A DNA stretch of 64,000 bases from Bacillota bacterium (GCA_023453795.1 JAEXSP010000040.1:124001-188000), one strand, 5' to 3'; positions 1 to 8,548 are shown, numbered from the stretch's first letter. Made by a program: numbers and translations. Notes: a model not told the origin generated them from the letters alone.

Positions 1-19
1 TGTCTAAGGGAGCATGACT

Positions 20-241
20 ATGACTGGAAAGGGCAATTGCGACTATTGCTGCAAGCATGTTGATTTCGAGACAAAGGAAGAAATCATAGATGTTGATATG
101 AATGGAATGGAATTTTCTTATGAAGCTTTAGTGCCGTATTGTAAGGAATGCGGCAATGAAATCTACGTAGGCAAGGTTAATGATTTAAATATCATAAGGG
201 CTTATAAGGCTCAAAAGGAAATGCTCGAAAGAGGATGCTGA
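20..241 (+). CDS. Small zinc-finger protein, N-terminal part of YgiT/MqsA type
   Basis: A protein of about 73 residues with two cysteine pairs (CDYCC near the N-terminus and YCKEC in the middle), the pattern of the YgiT/MqsA-type zinc finger that opens many type II antitoxins and phage-associated regulators. Those proteins normally continue into a helix-turn-helix domain, which is absent here: the frame stops at 239-241. An in-frame TAA at 5-7 shows that the gene does not begin outside the window. ATG codons lie at 14 and 20; the GGGAG at 8-12 is correctly spaced only for the one at 20. No toxin partner is visible downstream. It may be a stand-alone zinc-binding protein or the remnant of a longer regulator. 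The zinc-finger reading is from motif only. Confidence 0.6.
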   Translation: MTGKGNCDYCCKHVDFETKEEIIDVDMNGMEFSYEALVPYCKECGNEIYVGKVNDLNIIRAYKAQKEMLERGC

Positions 242-247
242 TATATT

Positions 248-271
248 ATCTCGTGGTACACGTACCGAGAT
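248..271. other. Short hairpin after the zinc-finger gene
   Basis: ATCTC and GGTAC arms pair with GTACC and GAGAT, with a two-base bulge. It begins 7 nt after the stop codon. It has no proper U-tract, so it could be an mRNA-stabilising hairpin or a weak terminator element. Confidence 0.4.
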
Positions 272-301
272 TTGGAATAAATTTTTAAGTGGTTCATCTA
301 A

Positions 302-346
302 TTAAAGGGGCTTAGTCCGTAAGGGACGAGGCCCTTTAAATATTCT
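302..346 (+). terminator. Probable intrinsic terminator
   Basis: An eight-base perfect stem (TTAAAGGG at 302-309 with CCCTTTAA at 332-339) encloses a smaller inner stem (GTCC/GGAC) and is followed by a T-rich run (ATATTCTTGTTT). It separates the zinc-finger gene from the promoter at 411. Confidence 0.6.
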
Positions 347-410
347 TGTTTATCTGACTGTAACCTTAACTGAAATTAATCATTTCGATCCCGTATTTTG
401 AAAAAAGTGG

Positions 411-439
411 TTGACAATAGAATGAGATATTATTATAAT
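411..439 (+). promoter_or_regulatory. Consensus sigma-A promoter of the TIR operon
   Basis: TTGACA at 411-416 and TATAAT at 434-439 are separated by 17 bases, a perfect vegetative promoter. Transcription would start near 446, giving a leader of about 100 nt before the TIR gene at 549. Nothing in the leader resembles a known riboswitch. The strength of this promoter suggests constitutive expression of the genes downstream. Confidence 0.85.
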
Positions 440-548
440 GATAGTAACAAAGTGATTATAATTATTAGGCCGAATATGACTTTATCTTGAAGAAAAAAAT
501 GTTAAATGGTAGAATCAAAAGGTGACATAAAAAAATTGGGGTGTTTTA

Positions 549-2258
549 ATGGCTCACGATATATTTATTTCGTACTCGTCAAAAAACAAGAAAACGGCTG
601 ACGCCGTATGCGCCGCATTAGAAGAAAACGGCATGCGGTGCTGGATAGCTCCGCGTGATATAACTCCAGGCAAGGAATGGGGAGAGGCAATCGTAACGGC
701 TATATCGGAAAGCAAGATCATGGTTCTGATATTTTCAGCCGCAGCCAATCAATCTCAGCAGGTACTTAGAGAGGTTGAAAGGGCTGTAAACAAAAATGTA
801 ATTATTGTGCCTTTCCGTATAGAGGATGTTGTGCCTACCAAGTCCATGGAGTATTTCCTTTATTCGACACACTGGCTTGATGCATTAACTCCGGATATGG
901 AAGTTCATATAGGAGAGCTTGTTGAAACTGTCAGCAAGGTGGCTTCAATAGAGAAGACTGCTAAAAAGCCTGAAGATAAGAAGAGCAATCAGAAAGCCAA
1001 GTCGAAACAGAAAATATTTATTGCTGTTGCAGCTGCTATAACAGTGTTATCTCTTGCCTTCGGATCGTTCGGAGTATGGATGGCTCTTAGCTCAAAGAAT
1101 GATAACAAGCCGTCAGCAGTTGTCTCGGGCAATAAAGGCAAGCTCCATGCCAAGACTGCTGCGCAGCCCGGAACTGACACGGTTCCGGTAACAAATACTG
1201 CGTCAGACAGTACTCTACAGTCCGATACGACAAGTACCGGGGATAATTCTAAAGACAATATTTTAAAGACAGATAACGGAAGCAAGCAATCTGAGGTCGT
1301 GAAGCAACCTTCCGGGAAAATACCTCCAAAAACTAAAAGTGATCCGGTTAAGAAGCCGATAAGTTCAGGAAAGAAAGCAACTGCTCCGGTTAAGCAAGCA
1401 GATATCCCCAAAACACAGTTAAAAATAGGGGATTATATCCGATTCGGAACTTATAACGGGCAGCCGGTACAATGGAGGGTTATCAATCTGGATAAGACAG
1501 CAGCACCCCTTCTTTTTTCCGAGAATATTATTAGTATAAAGTGCTTTGACGCAAAGGAAGCAAACTCCTCAGATGAAAAAAGGAAAAAATACGGGAGCAA
1601 CTTCTGGATAAATTCAAATATAAGGGAATGGCTGAACAGTGCAGCCGGGACAGTTAATTATTCAACTTACCCACCTACAAAGGAAGGGCTGTGCTATAAG
1701 AATGATTTTAGCAGCGAACCCGGTTTCTTAACCAATTTTACTGCAGGTGAACAGAAACTGATAAAACCCTACTCACGAAGTGCTATACTACCTTTGCCGG
1801 AGAAAGATATGAAGGACGCAGGGACCGAACTGTATTCCTTTAAGTCAACCGGGATTATTACCGAGGCAATTGAAAACTTTGATAAAGCATTCAGTAAAAC
1901 CGTTCAGGACAAGGTCTTCCTGCTTTCCGTAAAAGAAGCAAAGGAATATGTATTCGATAGAGGCTGGAGCCTCAAGGCGGTTCCGACTGTCCAGGCGGAA
2001 GAGAGAGACGTATCACATGAGTTCAATCTGCTGAAAAAAGAGACTGAAGGATACTGGATGTGGTGGCTGAGTACTCCTTGTGCCACCGGGTCCTACTGCG
2101 AGTATTATGTCGATGAACACGGTGAGATTGAGAACACAGACGCGTTTATTGATATGATAGGTATACGTCCTGCTATGTACCTGTCTGCTTCCGAATTGAA
2201 TCTGAAGGGTACGGGTACAAAGGATGATCCGTATGTATTTCATGAAAAAGACAAATAG
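549..2258 (+). CDS. Membrane-anchored TIR-domain protein with C-terminal DUF6273-like domain
   Basis: 569 residues in three parts. Residues 1-130 are a TIR_2-type domain opening with HDIFISYSSKN, with the WIAPRDITPG loop and LREVERAV helix; Glu75 sits where TIR NADases carry their catalytic glutamate. Residues 155-180 form one transmembrane helix. A Ser/Thr/Lys-rich linker (about 183-290) leads to a DUF6273-like domain (291-565) with the features VQWRV, WINSNIREWLN, WWLST and GIRPAMYL. With lysines just before the helix, the TIR domain should be cytoplasmic and the C-terminal domain outside the cell, as in a receptor. TIR domains act in NAD cleavage and signalling or in protein contacts; which applies here is not shown. 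The DHH gene follows after 24 nt, indicating an operon. Start supported by GGGGTG at 539-544. Confidence 0.85.
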   Translation: MAHDIFISYSSKNKKTADAVCAALEENGMRCWIAPRDITPGKEWGEAIVTAISESKIMVLIFSAAANQSQQVLREVERAVNKNVIIVPFRIEDVVPTKSMEYFLYSTHWLDALTPDMEVHIGELVETVSKVASIEKTAKKPEDKKSNQKAKSKQKIFIAVAAAITVLSLAFGSFGVWMALSSKNDNKPSAVVSGNKGKLHAKTAAQPGTDTVPVTNTASDSTLQSDTTSTGDNSKDNILKTDNGSKQSEVVKQPSGKIPPKTKSDPVKKPISSGKKATAPVKQADIPKTQLKIGDYIRFGTYNGQPVQWRVINLDKTAAPLLFSENIISIKCFDAKEANSSDEKRKKYGSNFWINSNIREWLNSAAGTVNYSTYPPTKEGLCYKNDFSSEPGFLTNFTAGEQKLIKPYSRSAILPLPEKDMKDAGTELYSFKSTGIITEAIENFDKAFSKTVQDKVFLLSVKEAKEYVFDRGWSLKAVPTVQAEERDVSHEFNLLKKETEGYWMWWLSTPCATGSYCEYYVDEHGEIENTDAFIDMIGIRPAMYLSASELNLKGTGTKDDPYVFHEKDK

Positions 2259-2282
2259 AGAAAATTAAAGTGGGGGAAAAGC

Positions 2283-3791
2283 ATGAAGAATTTGAAAAGC
2301 TTAATTACCGACTATAAAAAGGTTTACATACAGCCGCACAATTTTCCTGACGCAGATGCCATTGCTTCTGCCTGGGGAATGAAACGCATTGCCGAGAAAT
2401 TTGGCGCTGAAGCAGAGGTTATATATTATGGCAACAACATTTTTAAGCCCAATATCGACAACTTGATAAACAAATATCAAATAAAGATGACTGTAATTGG
2501 CGAGGGGTTTGAGGTTGGCAGCGATGAGCTTCTGATAATTGTAGACGGACAATATGGAGCTGGTAATATGATGGCAGTAAAGGCAGTAAATATTGCATCA
2601 ATTGACCATCATATTGAGGAAAGGTCATTCAGCTACTTATTCAGGGACATTCAGCCCAAGGTTGGAGCATGCGCCTCCTTGATATACAGTTATTTGAAGG
2701 AATATAACATAGAAATAGATGAAGCCTTGGGAACTATCCTTTATTATGGCATTTTCATGGACACCGACATGTTCACAGGAAAGACAACTACTTTGGATAA
2801 TGATGCCAAGAAGGGCCTGGAAGTAATATATGACAAGAAAGTAATTGACTTTCTCAGACTCTCGTCAATGTCGTTTGATGACCTTCAGATATACGCAGAA
2901 GGGATACTTAAAACCGAAAGGTACAACAATATCATTTTTTCAAATATCAACGAGTGCGATGACAATCTTCTGGGGCATATATCCGACCTGCTGTCTGAAC
3001 TTAACGGTATTGACATTGTTATAGTCTACTCTCCAAGAAACAGGGGCTTTAAGCTTTCAGTCCGGAGCTACCATGACTATATAACTGCTGATGAAATTGT
3101 AAAAGACATAACTGATGGTGTGGGCTCCGGCGGCGGGCATCAGCACAAAGCAGGCGGATTTATATCCAATGACAGGTTCGATAAGGTATACAGCAAGGTT
3201 TCAATCGGAATATACATAAGAACAAGAGTGATTGACTACTGCAGAGAAATAAGGCTATTGAAGACCGGTACCGACGACCCGTTTGAAATATACGGCAAAG
3301 GCTTTTTCTTTAAAGCAAAGAAAAAGAAAATTTATTTGAGATATATCGACATATGTGACTTCTTTAATGAAACTGTTACGGTAAAAACACTTGAAGGCGT
3401 GACGGTTGCATCTCCCAAAGATAAAGTTATAATTGGCGTGAAGAATGAGATATGGCCTGTTGCACCCAAGGTTTTCGAAAGAAAATATGAAACTGTGGAT
3501 GGGGACGGGATTGAATGCATTTCCGAAGCTTTTCTGGATGATTACGGCATAACAGTGCAATCGGATACCAATGTTCTTAGGATAAACAAAGACAATATAA
3601 AGGACTGTAAGGTTTGTCTTACTTCGGACGACGCTTTTGTGCAGGGCATCAAGCTGAATATGCGTATCAAGGTAAGAACCGGCTGGGGGGATCTTTTCGG
3701 AAAAGCAGGAGATTATCTGTTAATTAACAGCATTGATGATTATTATATATGCGATGCGGATATATTCCACCAGACTTATGAAATATTGTAA
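2283..3791 (+). CDS. DHH/DHHA1 family phosphoesterase with C-terminal extension
   Basis: 502 residues. Residues 1-300 are a DHH-DHHA1 phosphoesterase of the NrnA/GdpP group: motif I PHNFPDADA (18-26), an aspartate in IIVDGQ, the DHH signature at 108-110 (SIDHH), FMDTDMF near 160, and the DHHA1 nucleotide-binding loop GSGGGHQHKAGG at about 281-292. Such enzymes use two Mn ions to hydrolyse short oligoribonucleotides, pAp or cyclic dinucleotides. The last 190 residues are not part of the usual NrnA fold; they end in a GDYLLI...IF..TYE pattern. No membrane segment, so cytoplasmic. It lies 24 nt after the TIR gene with a GGGGG ribosome site, which suggests a nucleotide-related role beside the TIR protein. 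Substrate unknown. Confidence 0.85.
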   Translation: MKNLKSLITDYKKVYIQPHNFPDADAIASAWGMKRIAEKFGAEAEVIYYGNNIFKPNIDNLINKYQIKMTVIGEGFEVGSDELLIIVDGQYGAGNMMAVKAVNIASIDHHIEERSFSYLFRDIQPKVGACASLIYSYLKEYNIEIDEALGTILYYGIFMDTDMFTGKTTTLDNDAKKGLEVIYDKKVIDFLRLSSMSFDDLQIYAEGILKTERYNNIIFSNINECDDNLLGHISDLLSELNGIDIVIVYSPRNRGFKLSVRSYHDYITADEIVKDITDGVGSGGGHQHKAGGFISNDRFDKVYSKVSIGIYIRTRVIDYCREIRLLKTGTDDPFEIYGKGFFFKAKKKKIYLRYIDICDFFNETVTVKTLEGVTVASPKDKVIIGVKNEIWPVAPKVFERKYETVDGDGIECISEAFLDDYGITVQSDTNVLRINKDNIKDCKVCLTSDDAFVQGIKLNMRIKVRTGWGDLFGKAGDYLLINSIDDYYICDADIFHQTYEIL

Positions 3792-3841
3792 TATGGAAAA
3801 AGGCTTTTCTTGATTGGTCGAATTCTGGAGAATTGAATATC

Positions 3842-4663
3842 ATGAGCGATATGTGCCATACAAAATATCCTATAATTTTAATACACGGGACAGGTTTCCG
3901 TGATAGAAAATATCTTAATTATTGGGGAAGAATTCCTAAAGCCTTGACGAATAATGGTTGCTCAATATTTTATGGTCATCAGGATAGTTGGGCGACGATA
4001 GAAAATAATGCGATAATGCTTAAAAACAGCATCGAAAAAGTTATTGCTGAAACCGGTGCGGAAAAAGTTAATCTTATCGCTCACTCGAAGGGTGGGCTTG
4101 AATCAAGATACGTCATATCCACTCTTGATATGTCGGTTAAAATTGCAAGTTTAACTACAATTGCAACTCCACATCAAGGTTCAAAAACAATGGATACAAT
4201 ATGTAAACTACCGAAAACGCTATTTAGTTTGGTATCTGTGTTTGCAAACCTATGGTTTAAAATACTTGGTGATGCAAACCCTGATTTCCACAGCGTTTGC
4301 GGGCAATTTACCACAAACTTTGCAAAAAAATTTAACGCCGAAAATCCAGACGCGATAGACGTTTACTATCAGAGTTATGCAGCAGTTATGAATAATTCTT
4401 TCAGCGATATGTTTATGTTTATACCGCACTTTGTTGTCAATCTTATTGAGGGCGAAAACGATGGGCTTGTAACACCGAAATCTGCAGAATGGGCAAACTT
4501 CAGGGGCGTCTTAAGGGGTTCTACGAATCGTGGAATTTCGCACGCTGATGAAGTTGATATAAGAAGAATGAGATTTTCGCGCAAAAAATCACCCGAAAGT
4601 GTTAATGACATCTGCGATGTTTATTGCCAAATTGCAGCCGAATTAAAAAGTTTGGGATATTAA
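3842..4663 (+). CDS. Lipase/esterase, alpha/beta-hydrolase (triacylglycerol lipase type)
   Basis: 273 residues from ATG 3842. The features of a class I bacterial lipase are all present: the oxyanion loop LIHGTGFRD (about 13-21), nucleophile elbow AHSKGG with Ser82, a catalytic aspartate in EGENDGLVTP (Asp207) and histidine in GISHADEVD (His234). There is no signal peptide or membrane helix, so it should act in the cytoplasm, unusual for a lipase. A TTG at 3833 could extend it by three codons, but only ATG 3842 is correctly spaced from the GGAG at 3827-3830. The gene starts 50 nt after the DHH gene and 20 nt before a paralogue, so the three are likely co-transcribed. Substrate (lipid, acyl ester or other) cannot be read from the sequence. 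Confidence 0.8.
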   Translation: MSDMCHTKYPIILIHGTGFRDRKYLNYWGRIPKALTNNGCSIFYGHQDSWATIENNAIMLKNSIEKVIAETGAEKVNLIAHSKGGLESRYVISTLDMSVKIASLTTIATPHQGSKTMDTICKLPKTLFSLVSVFANLWFKILGDANPDFHSVCGQFTTNFAKKFNAENPDAIDVYYQSYAAVMNNSFSDMFMFIPHFVVNLIEGENDGLVTPKSAEWANFRGVLRGSTNRGISHADEVDIRRMRFSRKKSPESVNDICDVYCQIAAELKSLGY

Positions 4664-4683
4664 ATTTATAAGGAATAATTAAA

Positions 4684-6024
4684 ATGATTTTTCTAAAAAG
4701 AATATTAAGCGCTATTATTATTCTTATATTTTTAAATGCAGTAATCTTAATGGATGTATTTAAGCTAGGTTCGGTGATTAATTCCTTAGCCTTTATTTTG
4801 TTTGTTATATACTATGTTAAATATAATATAATTCCTATGAAACAGAAGGCAAGCACAAAAAAGTTAAGGATTATGATTAACGGCTATGAGCTAGCAGCCA
4901 ATGCTTGTGTGGCTTTTGCTCTGCAGGTACTGGTGTATTTATACATTTTTGTAATTCATAAAACAGCATCAATCACACCGATTTCATTAACCGTCAATGC
5001 TTTGTTTTCTTTAGCTGCCATTCTTATATTGCTGTGGAATGGGCTAGTACGTATTATTGTAACATCTTCACAAGTAGGGATAGTTTTAAAAATATCGCTG
5101 TTTTTCACTTGGTGGATTCCTATACTTAATGTAATAGTATTTTGGAAATGCTGTCATATTGTTCGTAGAGAATACTTATTTGAAATATCAAAAATTGAAT
5201 TGAATAACCTAAGAAGAGAAAGCGAGATTTGCAAAACAAAATACCCGATTTTACTCATCCATGGTATATTCTGGAGAGACTGGCAGTTGTTCAACTATTG
5301 GGGCAGGATTCCGCGTGAGTTAATAAAGAATGGAGCGACGATTTATTACGGAAACCAGCACTCGGCAACGTCTATGGAAATCTGTGCAAATGAGCTTAAA
5401 GACCAAATACTCGAAATAATCGAAAAGGAAAAGTGTGAGAAAGTTAATATAATGGGGCACTCAAAAGGCGGACTGGATGCAAGATATGCAATCAGCTGTT
5501 TGGGAATCGATAAAAATGTAGCATCTCTAACTACCATCGGGACTCCCCATAAAGGCTGCAAATTTGTCGACCACTTATTAGAAAGGTCTCCCGATAAATT
5601 CGTGATTGCCCTTGCAAAAAAATATAATTCTGCCTATAAAAGATTGGGCGACAAAACCCCTGACTTTTACAGCGGAATTTATGATTTAACTACAAGCAAA
5701 TGTGCAGAGTTTAATGAGAAAGTGCTTGATAAAGAGGGCGTTGTATATCAAAGTGTTACATCAAAAATGAGTAGTATGTTCAGTGCAGGATTCCCTTTGA
5801 ATATCGGTTATGCACTGATTGCACGTAATGAGGGTGAAAACGATGGCTTTGTTACGGTTGAGTCGTCAAAACACGGTGATTATTTGGGGTGTATCTCAAC
5901 AAAAAGAAAAAGAGGGGTTTCTCATGGGGATATGATTGACTTAATGCGTGAGAATATCCGTGGGTTTGATGTTTGTGAATTTTATGTTGATATTGTAAAG
6001 GGATTGAAGTCAAAAGGATTGTAA
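4684..6024 (+). CDS. Membrane-anchored lipase/esterase, paralogue of the preceding gene
   Basis: 446 residues. The first 160 carry about five hydrophobic helices (roughly 5-27, 30-50, 72-92, 102-124, 132-155). From residue 183 the protein aligns by eye with the upstream lipase: KTKYPILLIHGIFWRDW, nucleophile elbow GHSKGG (Ser260), IGTPHKG, EGENDGFVT (Asp387) and GVSHGDMID (His414). The catalytic triad therefore looks intact. Fusion to a membrane domain would place the hydrolase at the inner face of the membrane, or outside if the helix count is odd. The two genes probably arose by tandem duplication followed by gain or loss of the membrane part. Ribosome site AAGGA just upstream. Likely the last gene of the TIR operon. 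Confidence 0.8.
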   Translation: MIFLKRILSAIIILIFLNAVILMDVFKLGSVINSLAFILFVIYYVKYNIIPMKQKASTKKLRIMINGYELAANACVAFALQVLVYLYIFVIHKTASITPISLTVNALFSLAAILILLWNGLVRIIVTSSQVGIVLKISLFFTWWIPILNVIVFWKCCHIVRREYLFEISKIELNNLRRESEICKTKYPILLIHGIFWRDWQLFNYWGRIPRELIKNGATIYYGNQHSATSMEICANELKDQILEIIEKEKCEKVNIMGHSKGGLDARYAISCLGIDKNVASLTTIGTPHKGCKFVDHLLERSPDKFVIALAKKYNSAYKRLGDKTPDFYSGIYDLTTSKCAEFNEKVLDKEGVVYQSVTSKMSSMFSAGFPLNIGYALIARNEGENDGFVTVESSKHGDYLGCISTKRKRGVSHGDMIDLMRENIRGFDVCEFYVDIVKGLKSKGL

Positions 6025-6150
6025 GACAATGGTAATGTGTATATGTTAGCAACTGCGAATAACAATTTGGAAATAGGCATGATGTTTGGATAATGAAAAC
6101 CCCTTCTGGGGCGGATTAACAAGAGATTATTCTAAGGAGGAATAAAAAAA

Positions 6151-6564
6151 ATGAGTTATGATTTAATGGTTTTTGAAAAATCGAAATCACCTAGAACAAA
6201 GGAAGAGTTTATGAAGTGGTATGATGAGCAGACAGAGTGGGGCGAAGATCATGATTATCAAACTCCTTCAGTTTCGTCTGCCGCATTGCAAAATTGGTAT
6301 CAATCAATGAAAAACATTTTTCCTCCAATGAATGGAATTGACGCACCAACAGAGGATGAATTGCAGAAGAATGAAGATTTGGAAGAACGTTTGACGGATT
6401 ATTGTATTGGAAGAGACGTAATCTATGTTGCATTTTCGTGGTCATTAGCAAATGAGGCATATGAAAAAGTGAAACAGCTAGCAAAACAGTATGATGTGGG
6501 ATTTTTTGATGTTAGTGCTGAAGATGGTGATATAGTTTTACCAGATGGTACGAAGGTTGTTTAG
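6151..6564 (+). CDS. Conserved hypothetical protein (MSYDLMVF family)
   Basis: 137 residues, cytoplasmic and acidic, with no signal peptide. The opening MSYDLMVFEKSKSPRTKEEF, the central WYDEQTEW, the FPPMNG segment and the FFDVSAEDGDI end match a widespread family of short uncharacterised bacterial proteins known to me only by sequence. An excellent Shine-Dalgarno, AAGGAGG at 6134-6140, supports the start. It lies 126 nt after the lipase pair with no terminator between, so it may be the tail of the TIR operon or a separate gene. No catalytic motif is evident. Such small proteins are sometimes immunity partners of toxins, but nothing here proves that. Confidence 0.75.
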   Translation: MSYDLMVFEKSKSPRTKEEFMKWYDEQTEWGEDHDYQTPSVSSAALQNWYQSMKNIFPPMNGIDAPTEDELQKNEDLEERLTDYCIGRDVIYVAFSWSLANEAYEKVKQLAKQYDVGFFDVSAEDGDIVLPDGTKVV

Positions 6565-6645
6565 ACGTACTTTTGATGCATAATTCGGAATATATAAGGC
6601 GTAGCATCCGTGCTGCTCTTGCTTCAAGGGGCATCGTCCATCATA

Positions 6646-6682
6646 TAAGCCAGCTAATTACACATATACATAATCTGGCTTA
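6646..6682. repeat. Inverted repeat TAAGCCAG/CTGGCTTA
   Basis: An eight-base perfect inverted repeat (6646-6653 and 6675-6682) with a 21-base A/T-rich loop, in the convergent gap between the 137-residue protein and paaK. It probably adds RNA structure next to the terminator at 6689. Confidence 0.4.
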
Positions 6683-6688
6683 AACTTC

Positions 6689-6725
6689 CCAAGGGGTTTG
6701 TGAGACCCCTTGGATTTTTACTTTT
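6689..6725. terminator. Intrinsic terminator between convergent genes
   Basis: CCAAGGGG (6689-6696) pairs with CCCCTTGG (6706-6713), followed on the plus strand by ATTTTTACTTTTT. It should stop plus-strand transcription from the TIR side before it runs into paaK. Confidence 0.75.
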
Positions 6726-6726
6726 T

Positions 6727-7956
6727 CTAATATCTGTTATCGTAGATTCTTGTGGATTTCTTTTCGCTCCTCGGCAGTTCACCTATTGAAACAGCCTTTG
6801 GAACAATTGTTACGCCGATCTTAGTTTTAAAGTGCTGTTTGACATTCTGCTCTATTGCAGCTTTATCGGCACCCTTTTCTATCTCGAAGAACAGTGTCAG
6901 GATGTCCTTGCCGTTCAAATGGTCGATCATTACCTGATACTCGCTGCTTGTACCATCAACTTCTTTAAGCATATCATCAACCTGCCCGGGATAAATATTG
7001 ACGCCCTTAACCTTTACCATGTCATCGGTACGCCCGATTACTGTATCGATTCTTGGGTATTTCATGCCGCATTCGCATTCTCCGGGAAGAAACCTTGTAA
7101 GGTCGTGAGTCCTGTAGCGTATAAGAGGAGCGCCTTCCTTTTTAAGAGTAGTTATTACGAGTTCACCTATCTGCCCCTCAGGAACAGGCTTCCCTGTATG
7201 ATGATCTATGATCTCAAAGTAAAGGTAGTCGTCCCAGTAGTGCATACCGCATTCCTTGTCGCAGCTCATTGCTATTCCGGGCCCGTAGATTTCCGTCAAC
7301 CCATAAATGTCATAAAGCTTGACTCCAAGTTCGTTTGCTATGCGACGGCGCATCTTTTCACCCCAGCGTTCAGACCCTATAACGCCCTTGCTCAGATGAA
7401 TTTTATCCTTCACGCCTCGTTTGCTGATCTCTTCAGCCAGAAGCAGTGCGTAGGAAGATGTAGCACATAAAACCGTACTCTTAAGGTCAATCATCATTTG
7501 AATCTGTTTATCGGTATTGCCGGGGCCCATAGGTATTACCATGGCGCCAAGAAGCTCGGCTCCTGCCTGGAATCCTATACCTGCTGTCCAGAGTCCATAA
7601 CCGGGAGTGATATGTACACGATCCAGGTTTGTAAGACCCGCTGTTTCGTAACAGCGTTTGAACATTAATGCCCAATCAGATACATCCTGCTTCGTATAGG
7701 GGATGATAATCGGCTTGCCGGTAGTGCCTGATGAGGAGTGGATACGTACGACCTCACTGTCGGGTACTGCCTGCAATCCCAAGGGATACGCCTCCCTGAG
7801 ATCCTCTTTGTCTGAAAAAGGGAGCTTTTCAAAGTCTTCTTGAGTCTTAATCGACGCAAGATCTATGCCTTCAAATTTTCTGCGGTAAAAACCGCTGTTA
7901 GTGCCGACCCCCTTAAGCACCTTCTTGATGATATCAAACTGAGCCTCTGTCATCAT
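6727..7956 (-). CDS. paaK: Phenylacetate-CoA ligase family enzyme
   Basis: About 409 residues, adenylate-forming superfamily. The P-loop SSSGTTGKP is at about 76-84; later come YGLTE, the RYRTHD region, a CECGMKYPRI cysteine element and the C-terminal VKVKGVNIYP hinge typical of PaaK rather than other acyl-CoA synthetases. It joins an aryl acetate to CoA with ATP, or makes ATP in reverse from aryl-acetyl-CoA. It is slightly shorter at the N-terminus than proteobacterial PaaK. ATG codons lie at 7962 and 7956; the AAGGAG at 7964-7969 suits 7956. Either start overlaps the end of iorB, showing translational coupling. With iorAB it forms a pathway between aryl pyruvates, aryl-acetyl-CoA and aryl acetates. 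Confidence 0.9.
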   Translation of the reverse strand: MMTEAQFDIIKKVLKGVGTNSGFYRRKFEGIDLASIKTQEDFEKLPFSDKEDLREAYPLGLQAVPDSEVVRIHSSSGTTGKPIIIPYTKQDVSDWALMFKRCYETAGLTNLDRVHITPGYGLWTAGIGFQAGAELLGAMVIPMGPGNTDKQIQMMIDLKSTVLCATSSYALLLAEEISKRGVKDKIHLSKGVIGSERWGEKMRRRIANELGVKLYDIYGLTEIYGPGIAMSCDKECGMHYWDDYLYFEIIDHHTGKPVPEGQIGELVITTLKKEGAPLIRYRTHDLTRFLPGECECGMKYPRIDTVIGRTDDMVKVKGVNIYPGQVDDMLKEVDGTSSEYQVMIDHLNGKDILTLFFEIEKGADKAAIEQNVKQHFKTKIGVTIVPKAVSIGELPRSEKKSTRIYDNRY

Positions 7957-8548
7957 GTGCATTCTCCTTCAAAACATATTTAAAGCCCAAACGGAAGGCT
8001 TTTAAGTTCATTTCCAAATACTTGGGCGGGATTTTTTGGCCCAAGGTTTTTTCCATTTCCTCGAACGATACAGAAAGAATGCCTGAAGCGACTGCAGCTC
8101 CAAGTAGTGCAATATTTATTACCTTGGACGAGCCACACTCGGCACATATTGTTTCCGTATCGACAACCAGTACTTTGTCAGATGAATTCCTCAAGTATTC
8201 AAGCATTTTGGTGCTGTCATAGCCGGAACCTCCCAGTGAAGCTGTAACCGGTTTTATGGCTCTGCTGCTTACGATTACTGTACCGCCTTGCTTTAAATAA
8301 TTCATACATCTTACGGCTTCTGCAGGTTCAAAGCCGATAATTGCGTCGGCTGCTCCAAACGGTATCAAAGGAGAGTGAATACCTTCTCCTATGCGGACAT
8401 GGCTCACTACGCAGCCGCCCCTCTGGGCCATACCGATAGTTTCTGCTGTTCTTGCATTAAGGCCCTTATTCATTGCGGCCTGTGCGATCAATTTGGATGC
8501 CAGAACGGTTCCCTGACCCCCTACGCCTGCCAGGATACAATTGATCAT
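7934..8548 (-). CDS. iorB: Indolepyruvate:ferredoxin oxidoreductase, beta subunit
   Basis: 204 residues, the gamma-type domain of 2-oxoacid:ferredoxin oxidoreductases. The N-terminal CILAGVGGQGTVLASKLI is the hallmark of this subunit, followed by GMAQRGGCVVSHVRIG. With IorA it oxidatively decarboxylates aryl pyruvates (from tryptophan, phenylalanine and tyrosine) to aryl-acetyl-CoA while reducing ferredoxin. Length is normal for the family. The start overlaps the end of iorA by 4 nt and the 3' end overlaps paaK, so the three genes form a tightly coupled operon. Cytoplasmic. Confidence 0.92.
   Translation of the reverse strand: MINCILAGVGGQGTVLASKLIAQAAMNKGLNARTAETIGMAQRGGCVVSHVRIGEGIHSPLIPFGAADAIIGFEPAEAVRCMNYLKQGGTVIVSSRAIKPVTASLGGSGYDSTKMLEYLRNSSDKVLVVDTETICAECGSSKVINIALLGAAVASGILSVSFEEMEKTLGQKIPPKYLEMNLKAFRLGFKYVLKENAHDDRGSV

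Noticed and set aside
989..1411. A 140-codon minus-strand frame inside the TIR gene
   Set aside because: Shadow of the linker-coding region of the TIR protein, with no ribosome site.
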